A stretch of DNA of 64,000 nucleotides from DASQUK01 sp963717085 (GTDB lineage Bacteria > Actinomycetota > Acidimicrobiia > Acidimicrobiales > VFJN01). Position 1 is the first letter of the stretch. Each line of letters begins with the position of its first letter. Below the pieces are notes generated by a model, which saw nothing but the letters and a program-made list of their open reading frames with translations, had not been told where the DNA came from and did not search any database. A program made the translations under genes and the position numbers. Of the stretch, positions 16,567 to 25,722 are shown piece after piece. The DNA lies in contig CAVQVM010000003.1 of the NCBI GenBank assembly GCA_963717085.1, forward strand, positions 1 through 64,000, written 5' to 3'.

Positions 16567-19526
16567 CTACATGCCGGTGAGGTCGACGCCGTGGTCGCGC
16601 TCGACCGCTCGCGCGGGCGGCCGTAGCGCGAGGTTGTCGAGCCGTTCGTTAATGCGGGCCACCGTCTCCTCATGGTGCGCCTGCTGGACGCTTGTCTCGG
16701 CAGCGCGCACGCGTTCGACGTACGGAGCGGCAACCCGCTCGGAGTCATCGAGTCGCGCCTCGGCGGTGGTGAGCCGCTCGGATGCCTGAGCCACCAGGTC
16801 TCGCGCGCCTCGGCGTCGCCAGCGAGCGACACGGTCGAGCTCGCCGCGCCGCAGCCGCAGGTCGGCTTCGGCAGCGCACACGTCCCGCTGGGCCTCGTCG
16901 AGCGGTCGGATGTATGGCTCGGCGCGGTGCATGGCGTCGTCGAGTGCGCGGCGGGCTGCGGCGACCGCGTCGTCGACGGCCGGCGAGCGCGGAACCTGGC
17001 GGGCGAGGTTGCGGCGCTGAGCTACGGCTGGGATGTCGGCGCGGTCGTTGGTCAGGACCTGTTCAAGGACGTCACGAACCTGCGCCGGGTCATCGGTGAC
17101 GACCATCAGGCGGTTCTCCTGACGTCCCCGGGTGGCCGCGACGTACAGGCCAGGGTGGCTCGTGGCTTCGGTGATGACGGCGAGGCCGATGTCGACGGTG
17201 TCACCTTGGTGGCCGTGGGCGGTGGCGGCGTAGCCGAGCCGGACGTGGGCCCGGGCGTAGTCGGCCGGGAGTGTCACCTGCCCGTGTCCGTGGAGATGAG
17301 ACACGGTGATGCTGCCGTCCCGGCCGACGTCGACGACTGTCCATTGGTCGCGGTTGCGGACGGGTTCGCCGCGGTCGGTGCGCAGGGTCCGGTCGTTGCG
17401 CCGGGTGGCGACGATGTCGCCGTCAGCTGCCGTCTCGGCTCCTGCGACACGGACTGCCCGATCGTCGAGGTGGCCGTGCTGTCGGCGTTCCCGCTGGATC
17501 GCGGCGTTGAGTGCGTCGACGTGTTGGTTCGTCTCGGCGACGACGGCGACGGCGCGGCCAGCAGCGGCGTGGTCGATCCATTGGCGGGCTGCTTCGGCAA
17601 CGAGCTGGTCGAAGGTGCCCGAGGTGACGCGACCGTGGTCGATGTAGGCGTCGAGGGCGTCGGCGTTGCTCTCTCGCAGTTGGAGTGACGCGGTCTGTTC
17701 CCAGCGGTGGTGGAAGCGGTCGATGGTTGCGAGCTGGTGGGTGCGTCCGGTGCGGCAAAGCTCGTCGAAGATGCCGCCGCGGCCAACGGCTTGGAGCTGG
17801 CGCGGGTCGCCCACGAGCACCAGTCGCCATCGCTGCGACACGGCGAGCGTGACGAGGTCGTCGAGCGCTCCCGTCCCCACCATGCCGGCCTCGTCGAGGA
17901 CGAGGGTGGACCCGGGCGGAAGGCGGTAGTTGTCGCGCGGCTGGCCCCGCCACTCGTGGAGAAGCTTCGCGACGGTGTCCGCTCGCATCGCGGCCTCGTC
18001 CCGCAGGACCTTGGCGGCCTTGGCGGTGGGAGCGACCCCAAATACCGGGCGGCCCTGGCGGTAGAGATCCTGGACTGCGCAGCGCAACGTCGTGGTCTTG
18101 CCCGCGCCTGCAGGGCCGACCACCAGAACCAGGCAGTCATGGCCGGCGACGGCTGCAGCCGCGTCGCCTTGGAGGACGTCGAGTCCTCCACGGTCCAGTG
18201 TGGTCGACGGACGGGCGGTTGACTCATTGGCCTCGATGGCGAAGAGCAGGATGCGCTCCTCCTGGGCGAGGATCCCGTCGTGCGTGAGATGCGGCTCGAT
18301 CGGCGCGAGCCAGATCAACCGACCGTCCGACGCGCGCACGGGCCCACGAGCATCTGGCGGATCGAGTGTCAGGCACGAGGCAAGCACTCGGTCACACGCC
18401 TGCTCCACCACCGTGGCCCACCCGTGTCCCGAAAGCTGCGACACGGGTGGCGCGAGGTCGCAGATCGCTCGCAGCACATCGGCTCGTGTCCACGACGAGC
18501 CGTTGGCTGAGAGCAGCTCGAGAACGTCCGAGATCGTGACGATGTCCTTGGCCGGCACGGTCCGCGTGCGGCGGCACGCAGTGCCGCCGTAAGGCGGGTG
18601 GGCGTCCAGCCGAGAGCAGCTGCTTCGTCGTGCCAATCTCGCTCGACGTCCGCGGTCGAGGCCTGGGTCTTGGCCGCACGGGTGTCCTTGGCGGCCTCGC
18701 GGGTGAGCGCCGCCCGCTCCCACCGAGACGGATCGCGTCCCTCCCGATCACGGAACTCCGTGATCTTGTCGGCGAGTGCAGCGTCGACCTGTGCGGTCCG
18801 CTTCGAGAACACGTCGAGCAACTCGGGCGGCATGCCGGCGATCTCCGCCTGGCCGTGCTCGATCGGCCCCCAACCCACGCCGTAGCGATGGGTGAGCTCG
18901 GCGCGTAGCACCGACTGGTACAGCCCGCCGAGGGCGCGCTGCTTGCGCTTCAGGTACCGAGCATCGAGCGCCATCCACCGCCCGTCGGGCGTCTGGACCT
19001 TCGTGGAGATGACGACGTGGGTGTGCAGCTGCGGGTCGTCCTCCCGCGACGTCGCCTGCCGGAACACGGCCATGACCAGCCCCCCGACGTCGGGGTGCTG
19101 GCGGGCGCCGTTGACCCGCACGCGGGTCGTGGCCCCGCACCGCTCGAGGTGTTCAAGGACAGCGTCGCACCGCGAGGTCGTGCGCTTCGAGCAGGCCCGG
19201 ATCACCGGTCAGGCCCCACCACACCGACAGCGACTTGGGGGCCGAGAACGTGCGCGTCGAACCCAGCGACAGCCGGGATCAGCTTGCCCCTGGTGTCGTA
19301 GCGGTCCACCGAGCGCGCTCCCCAGCCGTGTCCCCGTCGTTGGGTCATGGCCGGACAGCAGCGCTTCCAAATCCTCGGTCGACACGGTCCCGGCGAGGCC
19401 GAGGCTCGCTGCCTCACGGCCGAGCCACTGGCCTTCCCCCTCCGGGCCGTCGTCGGCGAGATAGCGCGTGTAGTAGCGCGCCGAGGCTCCAGCGGTGTTC
19501 GCACGGATGGTCGTCACGCGCAGCAC
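16567..19526 (-). pseudogene. TrwC-type conjugative relaxase/helicase, multiply frameshifted
   Basis: The relaxase would nick and bind the transfer origin and the helicase would unwind the strand. The N terminus (GTG 19526) reads LRVTTIRANTAGASARYYTR and GPEGEGQWLG. After slips near 19330, 19249 and 19172 the pieces VDRYDTRGKLIPAVAGFDA, FSAPKSLSVWWGLTGDPG and AVLEHLERCGATTRVRVNG follow, then the metal-binding triple-His segment DDPQLHTHVVIS. A further slip near 18570 leads to an intact helicase half with Walker A VGPAGAGKTTTLRC, Walker B TLVLDEAGMVGTG and VLVGDPRQLQAVG, ending in a charged helical tail at 16567. With at least four breaks it cannot be made as one protein. There is no coupling protein or secretion system nearby. 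Confidence 0.85.
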
Positions 19527-19605
19527 GAGATCCCCCCGCCGCCGGCGGGCACTTGTCTGTCGTGATGATCGGTTCGGGCCGTGGCGGGGACGCGGGTGCG
19601 CATCG

Positions 19606-19929
19606 TCAGCTCGGGGTGAGCAAGGAGAGCTGCGTGGGACCGGCGCGTCGTGGGGCGCGGGGACGTGGGCGGAGCGGTTGGTGTGTCGGTGTGGGTGCGG
19701 CGGCGAGGAGGCCGGTGAGATGGAGGCGGTAGCGGCCGGGACGGAATCGGCCCCGGGCGTCGCGCTCCTGGACCGGTTCCGCGAGCCCGGCGTTCACCAG
19801 GCGGGCGATGGCGCGCTGGGCGGTGTTCTTCGCGACACCGAGATCCGCGGCGATCGACCGCACCGACACGGCGCACGTGCGGCTGTCGTCGGACTGCTCG
19901 AGCAGGCACTCGAGCACGCACCACGCCAC
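19606..19929 (-). CDS. winged-helix DNA-binding protein
   Basis: A 107-residue protein with a helix-turn-helix of the MarR/GntR style: SVRSIAADLGVAKNTAQRAI then ARLVNAGLAEPVQERDARGR and a wing FRPGRYRLHL. The C terminus is Pro/Arg-rich and ends in QLSLLTPS. GTG 19929 is the first start after the upstream stop. It lies between excisionase and relaxase, a usual place for a replication or transfer regulator of integrated actinobacterial elements (inference). No catalytic domain is visible. Confidence 0.65.
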   Translation of the reverse strand: MAWCVLECLLEQSDDSRTCAVSVRSIAADLGVAKNTAQRAIARLVNAGLAEPVQERDARGRFRPGRYRLHLTGLLAAAPTPTHQPLRPRPRAPRRAGPTQLSLLTPS

Positions 19930-19986
19930 CGGGCCGAGGCCGCGACGAGTCGCCGCCGCCCGAGGCCCGGTGGGGATCGAAGCCGC

Positions 19987-20214
19987 TCACGCGGCGGGCG
20001 GCCGGTCGAGCTGCGCATCGACCCACCGCATCAGCGCGTCGAGCGGGATCCGCTTCTGGTTGCCGAACCAGACGAACGGGACGCCGGAACGGCCCTCGGT
20101 CCGCTCCCACTCGACGGTGAGCTCGTAGGTCTTCGACCGGCCAAGCTGGAGGAGCTTGCCGGCCTGCTCGACGGTGAGAAAGCGGGGAAGGTCGGCCACA
20201 GCACACGTCTCCAT
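19987..20214 (-). CDS. xis: excisionase-like helix-turn-helix protein
   Basis: A 75-residue protein starting METCAVADLPRFLTVEQAGK, followed by LLQLGRSKTYELTVEWERTE and VPFVWFGNQKRIPLDALMRW, the HTH_17/excisionase pattern (winged helix recognising the attachment arms). ATG 20214 was chosen; a TTG 4 codons upstream is an alternative. No Shine-Dalgarno is seen, and a promoter-like sequence starts only about 24 bp upstream, so the mRNA may be nearly leaderless. It diverges from the XRE-integrase pair, the standard arrangement for controlling excision. Confidence 0.78.
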   Translation of the reverse strand: METCAVADLPRFLTVEQAGKLLQLGRSKTYELTVEWERTEGRSGVPFVWFGNQKRIPLDALMRWVDAQLDRPPAA

Positions 20215-20237
20215 GTTGTGGTACAAAGCGCCGCGTA

Positions 20238-20267
20238 CTTATCGCGCGTATGTGGCACTGTTGTCAA
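20238..20267 (-). promoter_or_regulatory. sigma-70-type promoter for the excisionase/relaxase direction
   Basis: On the minus strand, TTGACA (20262-20267), an 18-bp spacer, then GATAAG (20238-20243). The transcript would start near 20230, just upstream of the excisionase start. It is one of few clear -35/-10 pairs in this GC-rich window. The XRE gene on the opposite strand begins at 20296, so the XRE protein could bind here. Confidence 0.5.
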
Positions 20268-20295
20268 GCACAGCAGCACAGATTGAGGAGGGCCG

Positions 20296-20988
20296 ATGGT
20301 CCGCCCCCGCAAACGGCACGCTCCCGCCCCGCCAAAATCGTCCGAGCCACCCGGACTCGACGTCAACGCCGTCGTCTCCTACAACGTCAAGGCCATCCGT
20401 GAGCGACAGGGGATGACCCAGCAGCAAGTCGCCGAACGGCTCGCCCAACTCACCGGCCACCAGCTGCCCCAGGCGTCGATCTCGGCCATGGAACGCGGCT
20501 TCGACGGCGAGCGCCGGCGGCGGTTCGACGCCCACGAGCTGTACCTGCTCTCCGTCGTATTCGACGTCCCCATCGCCTACTTCTTCATCCCGCCGCCCGG
20601 CACCGGCATGGGCGAACTGGCCGACACCCGCCGCCCCATCGCCGAGCTGTGGCGCAGCCTCCTCGGCACCGACGACCAACTCGACGCCATCGACGCCCGG
20701 CTCGCCGAGATCAAGATCGACAACCCCGAGGACGCCGACGAAGTGCTCGCCGCCATCTTCGGCCCCGAGGGCGCAGCCCGGAACTGGCACCAGCACTTCC
20801 GCACCTGGCGCAAGCACCGGCTACGCGAGATCGAAGTCGAATACGGCGACCGGCTCGACGAGGTCGCCGACTTCCTGGCCGACTTCGCCGCCAAGGTCAA
20901 GGCCCTCGGCCCCGCCGGCTACCTGCGTTCGGCCGCACACCGCGCCGGCGAACCCGTCGACCTCGACGAGGAGGATGAACAACCGTGA
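20296..20988 (+). CDS. XRE-family transcriptional regulator
   Basis: A 230-residue DNA-binding protein. A Cro/C1-type helix-turn-helix covers about residues 28-75: VVSYNVKAIRERQGMTQQQV, AERLAQL, QASISAMERG and ELYLLSVVFDVPIAYFFIPP. The rest is acidic and helical. ATG 20296 follows GAGGAGGGCCG. Its stop overlaps the integrase start (GTGA), so the two are translationally coupled and the regulator probably controls integrase and, divergently, excisionase and relaxase. Intact, unlike the integrase. Confidence 0.85.
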   Translation: MVRPRKRHAPAPPKSSEPPGLDVNAVVSYNVKAIRERQGMTQQQVAERLAQLTGHQLPQASISAMERGFDGERRRRFDAHELYLLSVVFDVPIAYFFIPPPGTGMGELADTRRPIAELWRSLLGTDDQLDAIDARLAEIKIDNPEDADEVLAAIFGPEGAARNWHQHFRTWRKHRLREIEVEYGDRLDEVADFLADFAAKVKALGPAGYLRSAAHRAGEPVDLDEEDEQP

Positions 20989-22126
20989 GAGGACACATTC
21001 GTAGGCGAGGCAGGACGTGGAGCGTCGTGGTCGATCTCGGACGCGACGACCGAGGTCAGCGGAAGCAAAAATGGCACAGCGGGTATCGCACCAAGCGGGA
21101 CGCCGAGCGAGCGCTCGTCGAGATTCTCGGACGGCTCGAGAGAGGCACTTACGTCGAGCCCACACGGCAGGAACTCGGCGCGTACCTGCGCGAGTGGCTG
21201 CCCGCCGTCCGGAGCACGGTTCGCCCTGGCACATGGAACAGCTACCGGACGAACATGGAGCGCCACGTGATCCCCAGGATCGGCACGGTACCCCTGCAGC
21301 GGCTGGGCGCGGAGCACCTGAACGGCCTCTACACCGAGCTGTTGGAGGGCGGGCGATGCGACGGCCGTGGCGGGCTCTCGCCCCGGACGGTGCGGTACAC
21401 CCATACGATCCTGCACCGAGCGCTTCGCGACGCAGTCCGATGGGGACGACTCCCCCGGAACGTGGCTGACCTCGCTGACGCGCCTCGATCGAGGCCGCCT
21501 GAGATGCAGACGTGGCACCAGGACGAGCTGAAACGGTTCCTCGACCACGTCGTTACCGACCGCCTGTACGCAGCATGGCTACTGCTGGCGACCACAGGTC
21601 TGCGCCGCGGCGAGCTGCTGGGCCTCCGGTGGCAGGACGTCGACCTCGACACCGGTCGGATCGTGATCCGCCATTCGCTGATGTCTGTTGGCGGAAAGCT
21701 CAGCCTCTCGGCTCCGAAGACCTCGAAGTCGCGGCGAGGTCTATCGCTCGACGCCACAACCGCCGCGGCACTGCGTGCTCACCGGGGCCGCCAGCTCCAA
21801 GAGCGGCTCGCTTGGGACCGGACTACCAGGAAGCAGGGCTCCTGTTTTGCCGTGAGAACGGCACGCCGGTGCGGCCGGACAGCTTCAGCCGCCGGTTCCA
21901 GACGCTCGCCCGCGCCGCCGGGCTGCCGGTCATCCGGGTCCACGACCTACGGCACACGTACGCCTCGATCGCCCTAACTGCCGGAACGCATCCGAAGGTG
22001 GTCGCCGACCGGCTGGGCCACTCAACGATCGGAACGACCCTCGACACCTACAGCCATGTGGTGCAGTCGCTCGAGGAGCAAGCGGCTGCTCGAGTGGCCT
22101 CGGTGATCCTCGGCGGCTCGGCCTAG
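20985..22126 (+). pseudogene. int: tyrosine-type site-specific integrase, frameshifted
   Basis: Would catalyse recombination between the element and tRNA-Tyr. From GTG 20985 there is an AP2-like arm-binding start (RRRGRTWSVVVDLGRDDRGQ), a core-binding SAM-like domain (LREWLPAVRSTVRPGTWNSY) and the first catalytic Arg in TTGLRRGELLGLRW. After a one-base deletion near 21816 the rest lies in another frame: YQEAGLLFCRENGTPVRPDS, VIRVHDLRHTYASIAL and GHSTIGTTLDTYSHVV with the nucleophile Tyr, stopping at 22126. As it stands the protein loses the His/Arg/Tyr part of its catalytic set. It sits about 0.9 kb from the intact tRNA, as expected for an element integrase. Confidence 0.9.
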
Positions 22127-22143
22127 CAGCCCCGCACATAGAA

Positions 22144-22157
22144 GGAACAATTGTTCC
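22144..22157. promoter_or_regulatory. 14-bp palindrome, SOS-box-like
   Basis: GGAACAATTGTTCC is a perfect palindrome of the form GAAC-N4-GTTC, the layout of LexA boxes in Gram-positive bacteria and actinobacteria. It lies between the integrase stop and the HTH-nucleotidyltransferase start, in an AT-rich patch. It may be bound by LexA or by the neighbouring regulator; one site alone does not decide. Confidence 0.45.
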
Positions 22158-22216
22158 ATTCATGAGGGATAAAGCGGTAGCTTGCACCCGCGGATTTCAA
22201 ACAGCCGGTCGAGGCG

Positions 22217-22814
22217 GTGGCACCGGGAGCTCAGGGCCGAATCCTCGCGGTGCTGGTCGAGAGTTCAGCTGAACTGAACCTGCGGACCATCGCCCGCCTC
22301 TCCGGCGTGAGCCTGGCACACGCTTCGCGGCGTCCTGCCGACACTGGTCGAACTGGGCATCGTCGAGCGCCGGGACGTGCCACCGTCCGCTCTGTTCCGG
22401 TTCGTGCGCGAGAACGTCGCGGCGCGGGCGGTAAGCGCCCTGGCGGATGCTCGCCGAACCGTCCTGCGTCAGGTCGGCGAGAGCGCCGGCCAAATCGAGC
22501 CGCATCCCGTCAGTGTCATCGTCTTCGGCTCATTCGCCAGAGGAGAGGCTGACCGCGACAGCGACCTCGACGTCGTCGTCATCCGGCCAGCCACCGTCGA
22601 CGAGGACGATGACCGCTGGCGCGCATCCATTGATCGGTGGCTGGAGCAGGCCCGTCGCCTCACCGGCAACCGAGTTGAACTGCTGGAAGCTACGGACGAG
22701 GAGGTCCGACGTCTGCTCCGCAGCCGAAAGCCGCTGTGGCTGGACGTGCGGCGCGACGGAGTCGTCGTGCACGGGCTGGAGATGGACGACCTCCGGGGCC
22801 GGCGCAGTGCCTAG
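22217..22814 (+). pseudogene. HTH-nucleotidyltransferase (MNT-type antitoxin-like), frameshifted
   Basis: The N-terminal part from GTG 22217 (RILAVLVESSAELNLRTIAR, LSGVSLAHASR) is a winged-helix start; after an extra base near 22333 the wing continues VLPTLVELGIVERRDVPPSA, then the nucleotidyltransferase core with VSVIVFGSFARGEADRDSDL and DVVVI, the GSFARGE and DSD metal/nucleotide motifs. It ends at 22814, overlapping the start of the HEPN fragment by 8 bp. MNT/HEPN pairs act as toxin-antitoxin systems in which the nucleotidyltransferase modifies the HEPN RNase. Here the frame break separates the DNA-binding part from the catalytic part. Confidence 0.72.
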
Positions 22815-22989
22815 GGCGAGCCGAACGCGGGCGGTCAGCGCCGTGCACGTCCGCCGCTACCTGGCCAAGGCCGAGGAGTACCTGGCTGCGGCGACGACCG
22901 AACTCGAGGCGAGCCGACCGATCGCTGCGACCAGCCTCGCCATCCACGCCGCGATCAACGCCGCTGACGCCGTCACCGGCCACCGGCTG
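22807..22989 (+). pseudogene. HEPN-domain protein fragment, C-terminally truncated
   Basis: From GTG 22807 about 61 residues match the N-terminal half of a HEPN protein: VHVRRYLAKAEEYLAAATTE and IAATSLAIHAAINAADAVTG. After HRL at about 22989 similarity ends and the frame runs through the attachment site and tRNA without a natural stop. The second half, which holds the RxxxxH RNase motif in functional HEPN toxins, is missing, so the toxin should be inactive. Partner of the preceding nucleotidyltransferase. Confidence 0.68.
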
Positions 22990-23068
22990 GTTTGCATTTG
23001 GTTTGGACGGCGGCTTGCCACCGAGTCGTGCAGCCATAACGCATCTGGCGTTTTCCCTGCTCAGCAGA

Positions 23069-23153
<85 letters not shown>

Positions 23154-23222
23154 AGGAAGGGAACACGCTAGCGGTTGGCCGGAACGGCCCACCACACGGA
23201 ACGTGTCGGTAGCCTCCGCGTC

Positions 23223-23711
23223 ATGCCCAGCTTCGACGTCGTCTCCGAGATCGACATGCAGGAGGTGCGCAACGCCGTCGACCAGGCGTCCCGGGAGATC
23301 GCCAACCGGTTCGACTTCAAGGGCACCAACAGCTCGGCGGAGCTCAGCGGTCACGAGATCACGCTCCACAGCGTCAGCGAGGACCGCCTGAACGCGCTGC
23401 GCCAGGTGCTGGAGGAGAAGCTGGTGCGGCGCAAGGTGTCGCTCAAGGCGCTCGACTACGGCAGGGTCGAGGAGGCCTCGGGCGGCACCGCTCGACAGCA
23501 CGTCAACCTGGTGGCCGGAATCTCCCGCGACAAGGCCACCACCATCAACAAGTTCATCAAGGGCCTCGGCCTCAAGGGCGTGCAGAGCCAGGTGCAGGGC
23601 GAGCAGCTGCGGGTGAGCGGCAAGAAGCGCGACGACCTGCAGTCGGCCATCCAGGCGATGCGCGAGGAGGACTTCGGCATCCCCCTGCAGTTCAGCAACT
23701 TCCGCGACTGA
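23223..23711 (+). CDS. yajQ: YajQ-family nucleotide-binding protein
   Basis: A 162-residue cytosolic protein of the UPF0234/YajQ family, members of which bind cyclic di-GMP in some bacteria. It has the family start MPSFDVVSEIDMQEVRNAVD, ANRFDFKGTNSS, VRRKVSLKALDYG, and the end QAMREEDFGIPLQFSNFRD, all in their usual places and of normal length. ATG 23223 follows the tRNA by about 70 bp on the opposite strand. It was probably next to the hut genes, apart from the tRNA, before the island entered. Confidence 0.92.
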   Translation: MPSFDVVSEIDMQEVRNAVDQASREIANRFDFKGTNSSAELSGHEITLHSVSEDRLNALRQVLEEKLVRRKVSLKALDYGRVEEASGGTARQHVNLVAGISRDKATTINKFIKGLGLKGVQSQVQGEQLRVSGKKRDDLQSAIQAMREEDFGIPLQFSNFRD

Positions 23712-23741
23712 GGCCGCTCGATCAGAGGTCGGTGGCGCGCT

Positions 23742-23795
23742 GGGATCGGTCGAGCGGGTGGGACCGGTCGAGCGGGTGGGATCGGTCGAGCGTGG
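23742..23795. repeat. three tandem 18-bp repeats
   Basis: Three consecutive copies of GGGATCGGTCGAGCGGGT (the second has ACC for ATC, the third ends GTGG) between the convergent yajQ and htpX genes. They are followed by the palindrome GGCGCTAGCGCC (23804-23815), which contains the htpX stop codon and may help termination. Confidence 0.8.
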
Positions 23796-23807
23796 TGCGC
23801 TGAGGCG

Positions 23808-24653
23808 CTAGCGCCACTCGCCCCCGCGGAGCCGGGCGACCCGGTCCTCGGTGGGGGGATGGGTGCGCCACAGGTTGCCGAAGCTCATCTTCCGGCCAGC
23901 CAGCGGGTTGACGATGAACGCCGAGGCGTGGGCCGGGTCGATGTTCATCGGGATCTGGTGGGCACCGGCCTCGAGCTTCTGGAGCGCCTGCGCGAGAGGC
24001 TCGCCGTCGCCGATGAGGCGGGCACCGCTGCGGTCGGCCTCGAACTCGCGGCTGCGGCTGAGCGCCATCTGCAGCAGGCCGGCGGCGATCGGCGCCAGGA
24101 TCGCCAAGGCCAGCAGGGCGATGGGGTTGCCCCCCTCGTCGTCACGGCCGCCGAAGATGGCGGAGAAACGCAAGAAGGTGGCGATGGCCGTGATGCCGAC
24201 GGCGATGGCGGCCGCCACGGAGCCGATGAGGATGTCACGGTTGCCGACGTGGCTGATCTCGTGGGCCAGGACGCCCCGGAGCTGGTCCCAGGTGAGGATG
24301 CGCAGGATGCCCTGCGTGACGGCCACGGCTGCGTGCTCGGGGTTGCGACCGGTGGCGAAGGCGTTGGGCTGCTGGTCGGGGGTGACGTAGAGCTTGGGCA
24401 TGGGCATGCCCGCCTGCTGCGTGAGCTCGCGCACGATGGCGTAGTACTCGGGCATCTCCTCTTCGGTTACCGGAACCGCGCGTGCAGCGCGGATGGCAAG
24501 GGTGTCGCTCTTCCAGTAGGAGAAGCCGACCAATACGAGGCCGATGGCGAGGCCGATCAGGGCGCCGGTGTAGCCGCCTAGGAGCTGGCCGATGATCACG
24601 AGGAGACCGCCGAGCCCAGCGAGTAGCACGAACGTCTTGAAGGTGTTCTTCAC
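23808..24653 (-). CDS. htpX: membrane zinc metalloprotease HtpX (M48)
   Basis: A 281-residue membrane protease that degrades misfolded membrane proteins. The N terminus has two hydrophobic segments (TFVLLAGLGGLLVIIGQLL; GALIGLAIGLVLVGFSYW), then TPDQQPNAFATGRNPEHAAV, the zinc motif HEISH (in RGVLAHEISHVGNRDIL), two more membrane segments, and the third ligand region SRSREFEADRSGARLIG. GTG 24653 is the start because it gives the canonical KNTFKTF beginning. Converges with yajQ. Confidence 0.93.
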   Translation of the reverse strand: MKNTFKTFVLLAGLGGLLVIIGQLLGGYTGALIGLAIGLVLVGFSYWKSDTLAIRAARAVPVTEEEMPEYYAIVRELTQQAGMPMPKLYVTPDQQPNAFATGRNPEHAAVAVTQGILRILTWDQLRGVLAHEISHVGNRDILIGSVAAAIAVGITAIATFLRFSAIFGGRDDEGGNPIALLALAILAPIAAGLLQMALSRSREFEADRSGARLIGDGEPLAQALQKLEAGAHQIPMNIDPAHASAFIVNPLAGRKMSFGNLWRTHPPTEDRVARLRGGEWR

Positions 24654-24836
24654 GGCCCGCAGGGTAGCCCCGGTTCCTGAGAGCCGGCTGTGTGCGAGGT
24701 GTGAGCCGATGCGGCTGACCTGGGGATCAGTGGGCCCACCTCGCCCGTCCGGGCGTTCCAAAACGCCGAAATCCGGCACATCCGGACGCCGGTTCAGGGA
24801 GCGGGGGCCTGCGGTAGGCCCTGCGGCCGCGGGGGC

Positions 24837-25352
24837 TCAGTCGTAGTAGCCCGAATGGATGTAGATGCAGGGCACGCCTTGGGCGTGGAACATCTGGACG
24901 TTGCGCCGGTCGTCCTCGAACGCGAGGCGCAGGTCGAATCCCCAGGCCCGGAGGTCGTCGACCGCCTCCAGCTTGAATTCGCGCGACGCGGAGTAGTCGC
25001 CATGGTCCCGCATGATCAACAGGTCCCAACGCAGCTCGTAGCGGTCCAGCCAGGCCAGGGTCTGCGGCCGGACACGCAGCGGCCGGGCGGTCAGCAGCAC
25101 GATCCGCAGGTCGTCGTCGAGCACACCGAGCAGCCGCGCCACCTCGTCGATGAGCGCGTCGTCCCCGCAGGCGGCGAAGAACGCCTCCCAGTCACGCCGT
25201 GGCCAGTCGAGGAAGTGCTGCCGACGGGACGCGTCGGACAGGACGCCGTCCATGTCGAACACCACGGCGGGGCCGCCCCCGTCGACCGGCCCGTCATGCC
25301 AGCGCCAGTGGTCGGGGGTGCGGTGCACCGGCCTAGCTTGGCCCAGCTCCAT
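24837..25352 (-). CDS. HAD-superfamily phosphatase (PNKP-like)
   Basis: A 171-residue protein with the HAD motif I as AVVFDMDGVLSDASRR (both Asp present), motif II in IVLLTARPLRVRP, a Lys in REFKLEAVDDLR and motif III as LAFEDDRRNVQMF. This layout resembles the polynucleotide 3'-phosphatase-like branch of the superfamily, but the substrate is not certain. ATG 25352 opens with a short lead of about 25 residues. The gap of 19 bp to the next gene upstream suggests a small operon. Confidence 0.78.
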   Translation of the reverse strand: MELGQARPVHRTPDHWRWHDGPVDGGGPAVVFDMDGVLSDASRRQHFLDWPRRDWEAFFAACGDDALIDEVARLLGVLDDDLRIVLLTARPLRVRPQTLAWLDRYELRWDLLIMRDHGDYSASREFKLEAVDDLRAWGFDLRLAFEDDRRNVQMFHAQGVPCIYIHSGYYD

Positions 25353-25371
25353 CCCGGCACGATCGCACCCA

Positions 25372-25722
25372 CTACCTCGGGCGGGCGCGGATGGTGAGCA
25401 GGATCTGCCAGGCGAGCAACCCGATGAGTAGGACGTAGGTCAGCAGGAAGACGCCGAAGACCGGCTCCCATTTTGGGTCGCCGATGGCTCCGAAGACGTC
25501 GATCGCCAGCGGTGTCAGCGACGCCAGGGCGGCGAGCGTCACGGCCCCGAGGAGGACGCATGTGACGAGGGTGGTCCGCAGGGCCGACCGCTTGGCGCCA
25601 CCGGTGCGCGTGCGCTCCTCGGTGAGGCGGCGCGCCTGCTCGGACGTGAACAGCGTGTCGAGCGCCAGCAGCAACCCGAGCAGGCTGGCGGCCTGGGCGA
25701 CCTGTTCGTCGAGTCCTGACAC
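25372..25722 (-). CDS. small membrane protein, function unknown
   Basis: A 116-residue protein with three likely membrane segments: AASLLGLLLALDTLFTSEQA, LVTCVLLGAVTLAALASL and FGVFLLTYVLLIGLLAWQIL. A basic loop (RRLTEERTRTGGAKRSALR) lies between the first two. GTG 25722 overlaps the stop of the upstream gene by one base (TAGTG), so the two are co-translated. I do not recognise the family. Confidence 0.7.
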   Translation of the reverse strand: MSGLDEQVAQAASLLGLLLALDTLFTSEQARRLTEERTRTGGAKRSALRTTLVTCVLLGAVTLAALASLTPLAIDVFGAIGDPKWEPVFGVFLLTYVLLIGLLAWQILLTIRARPR

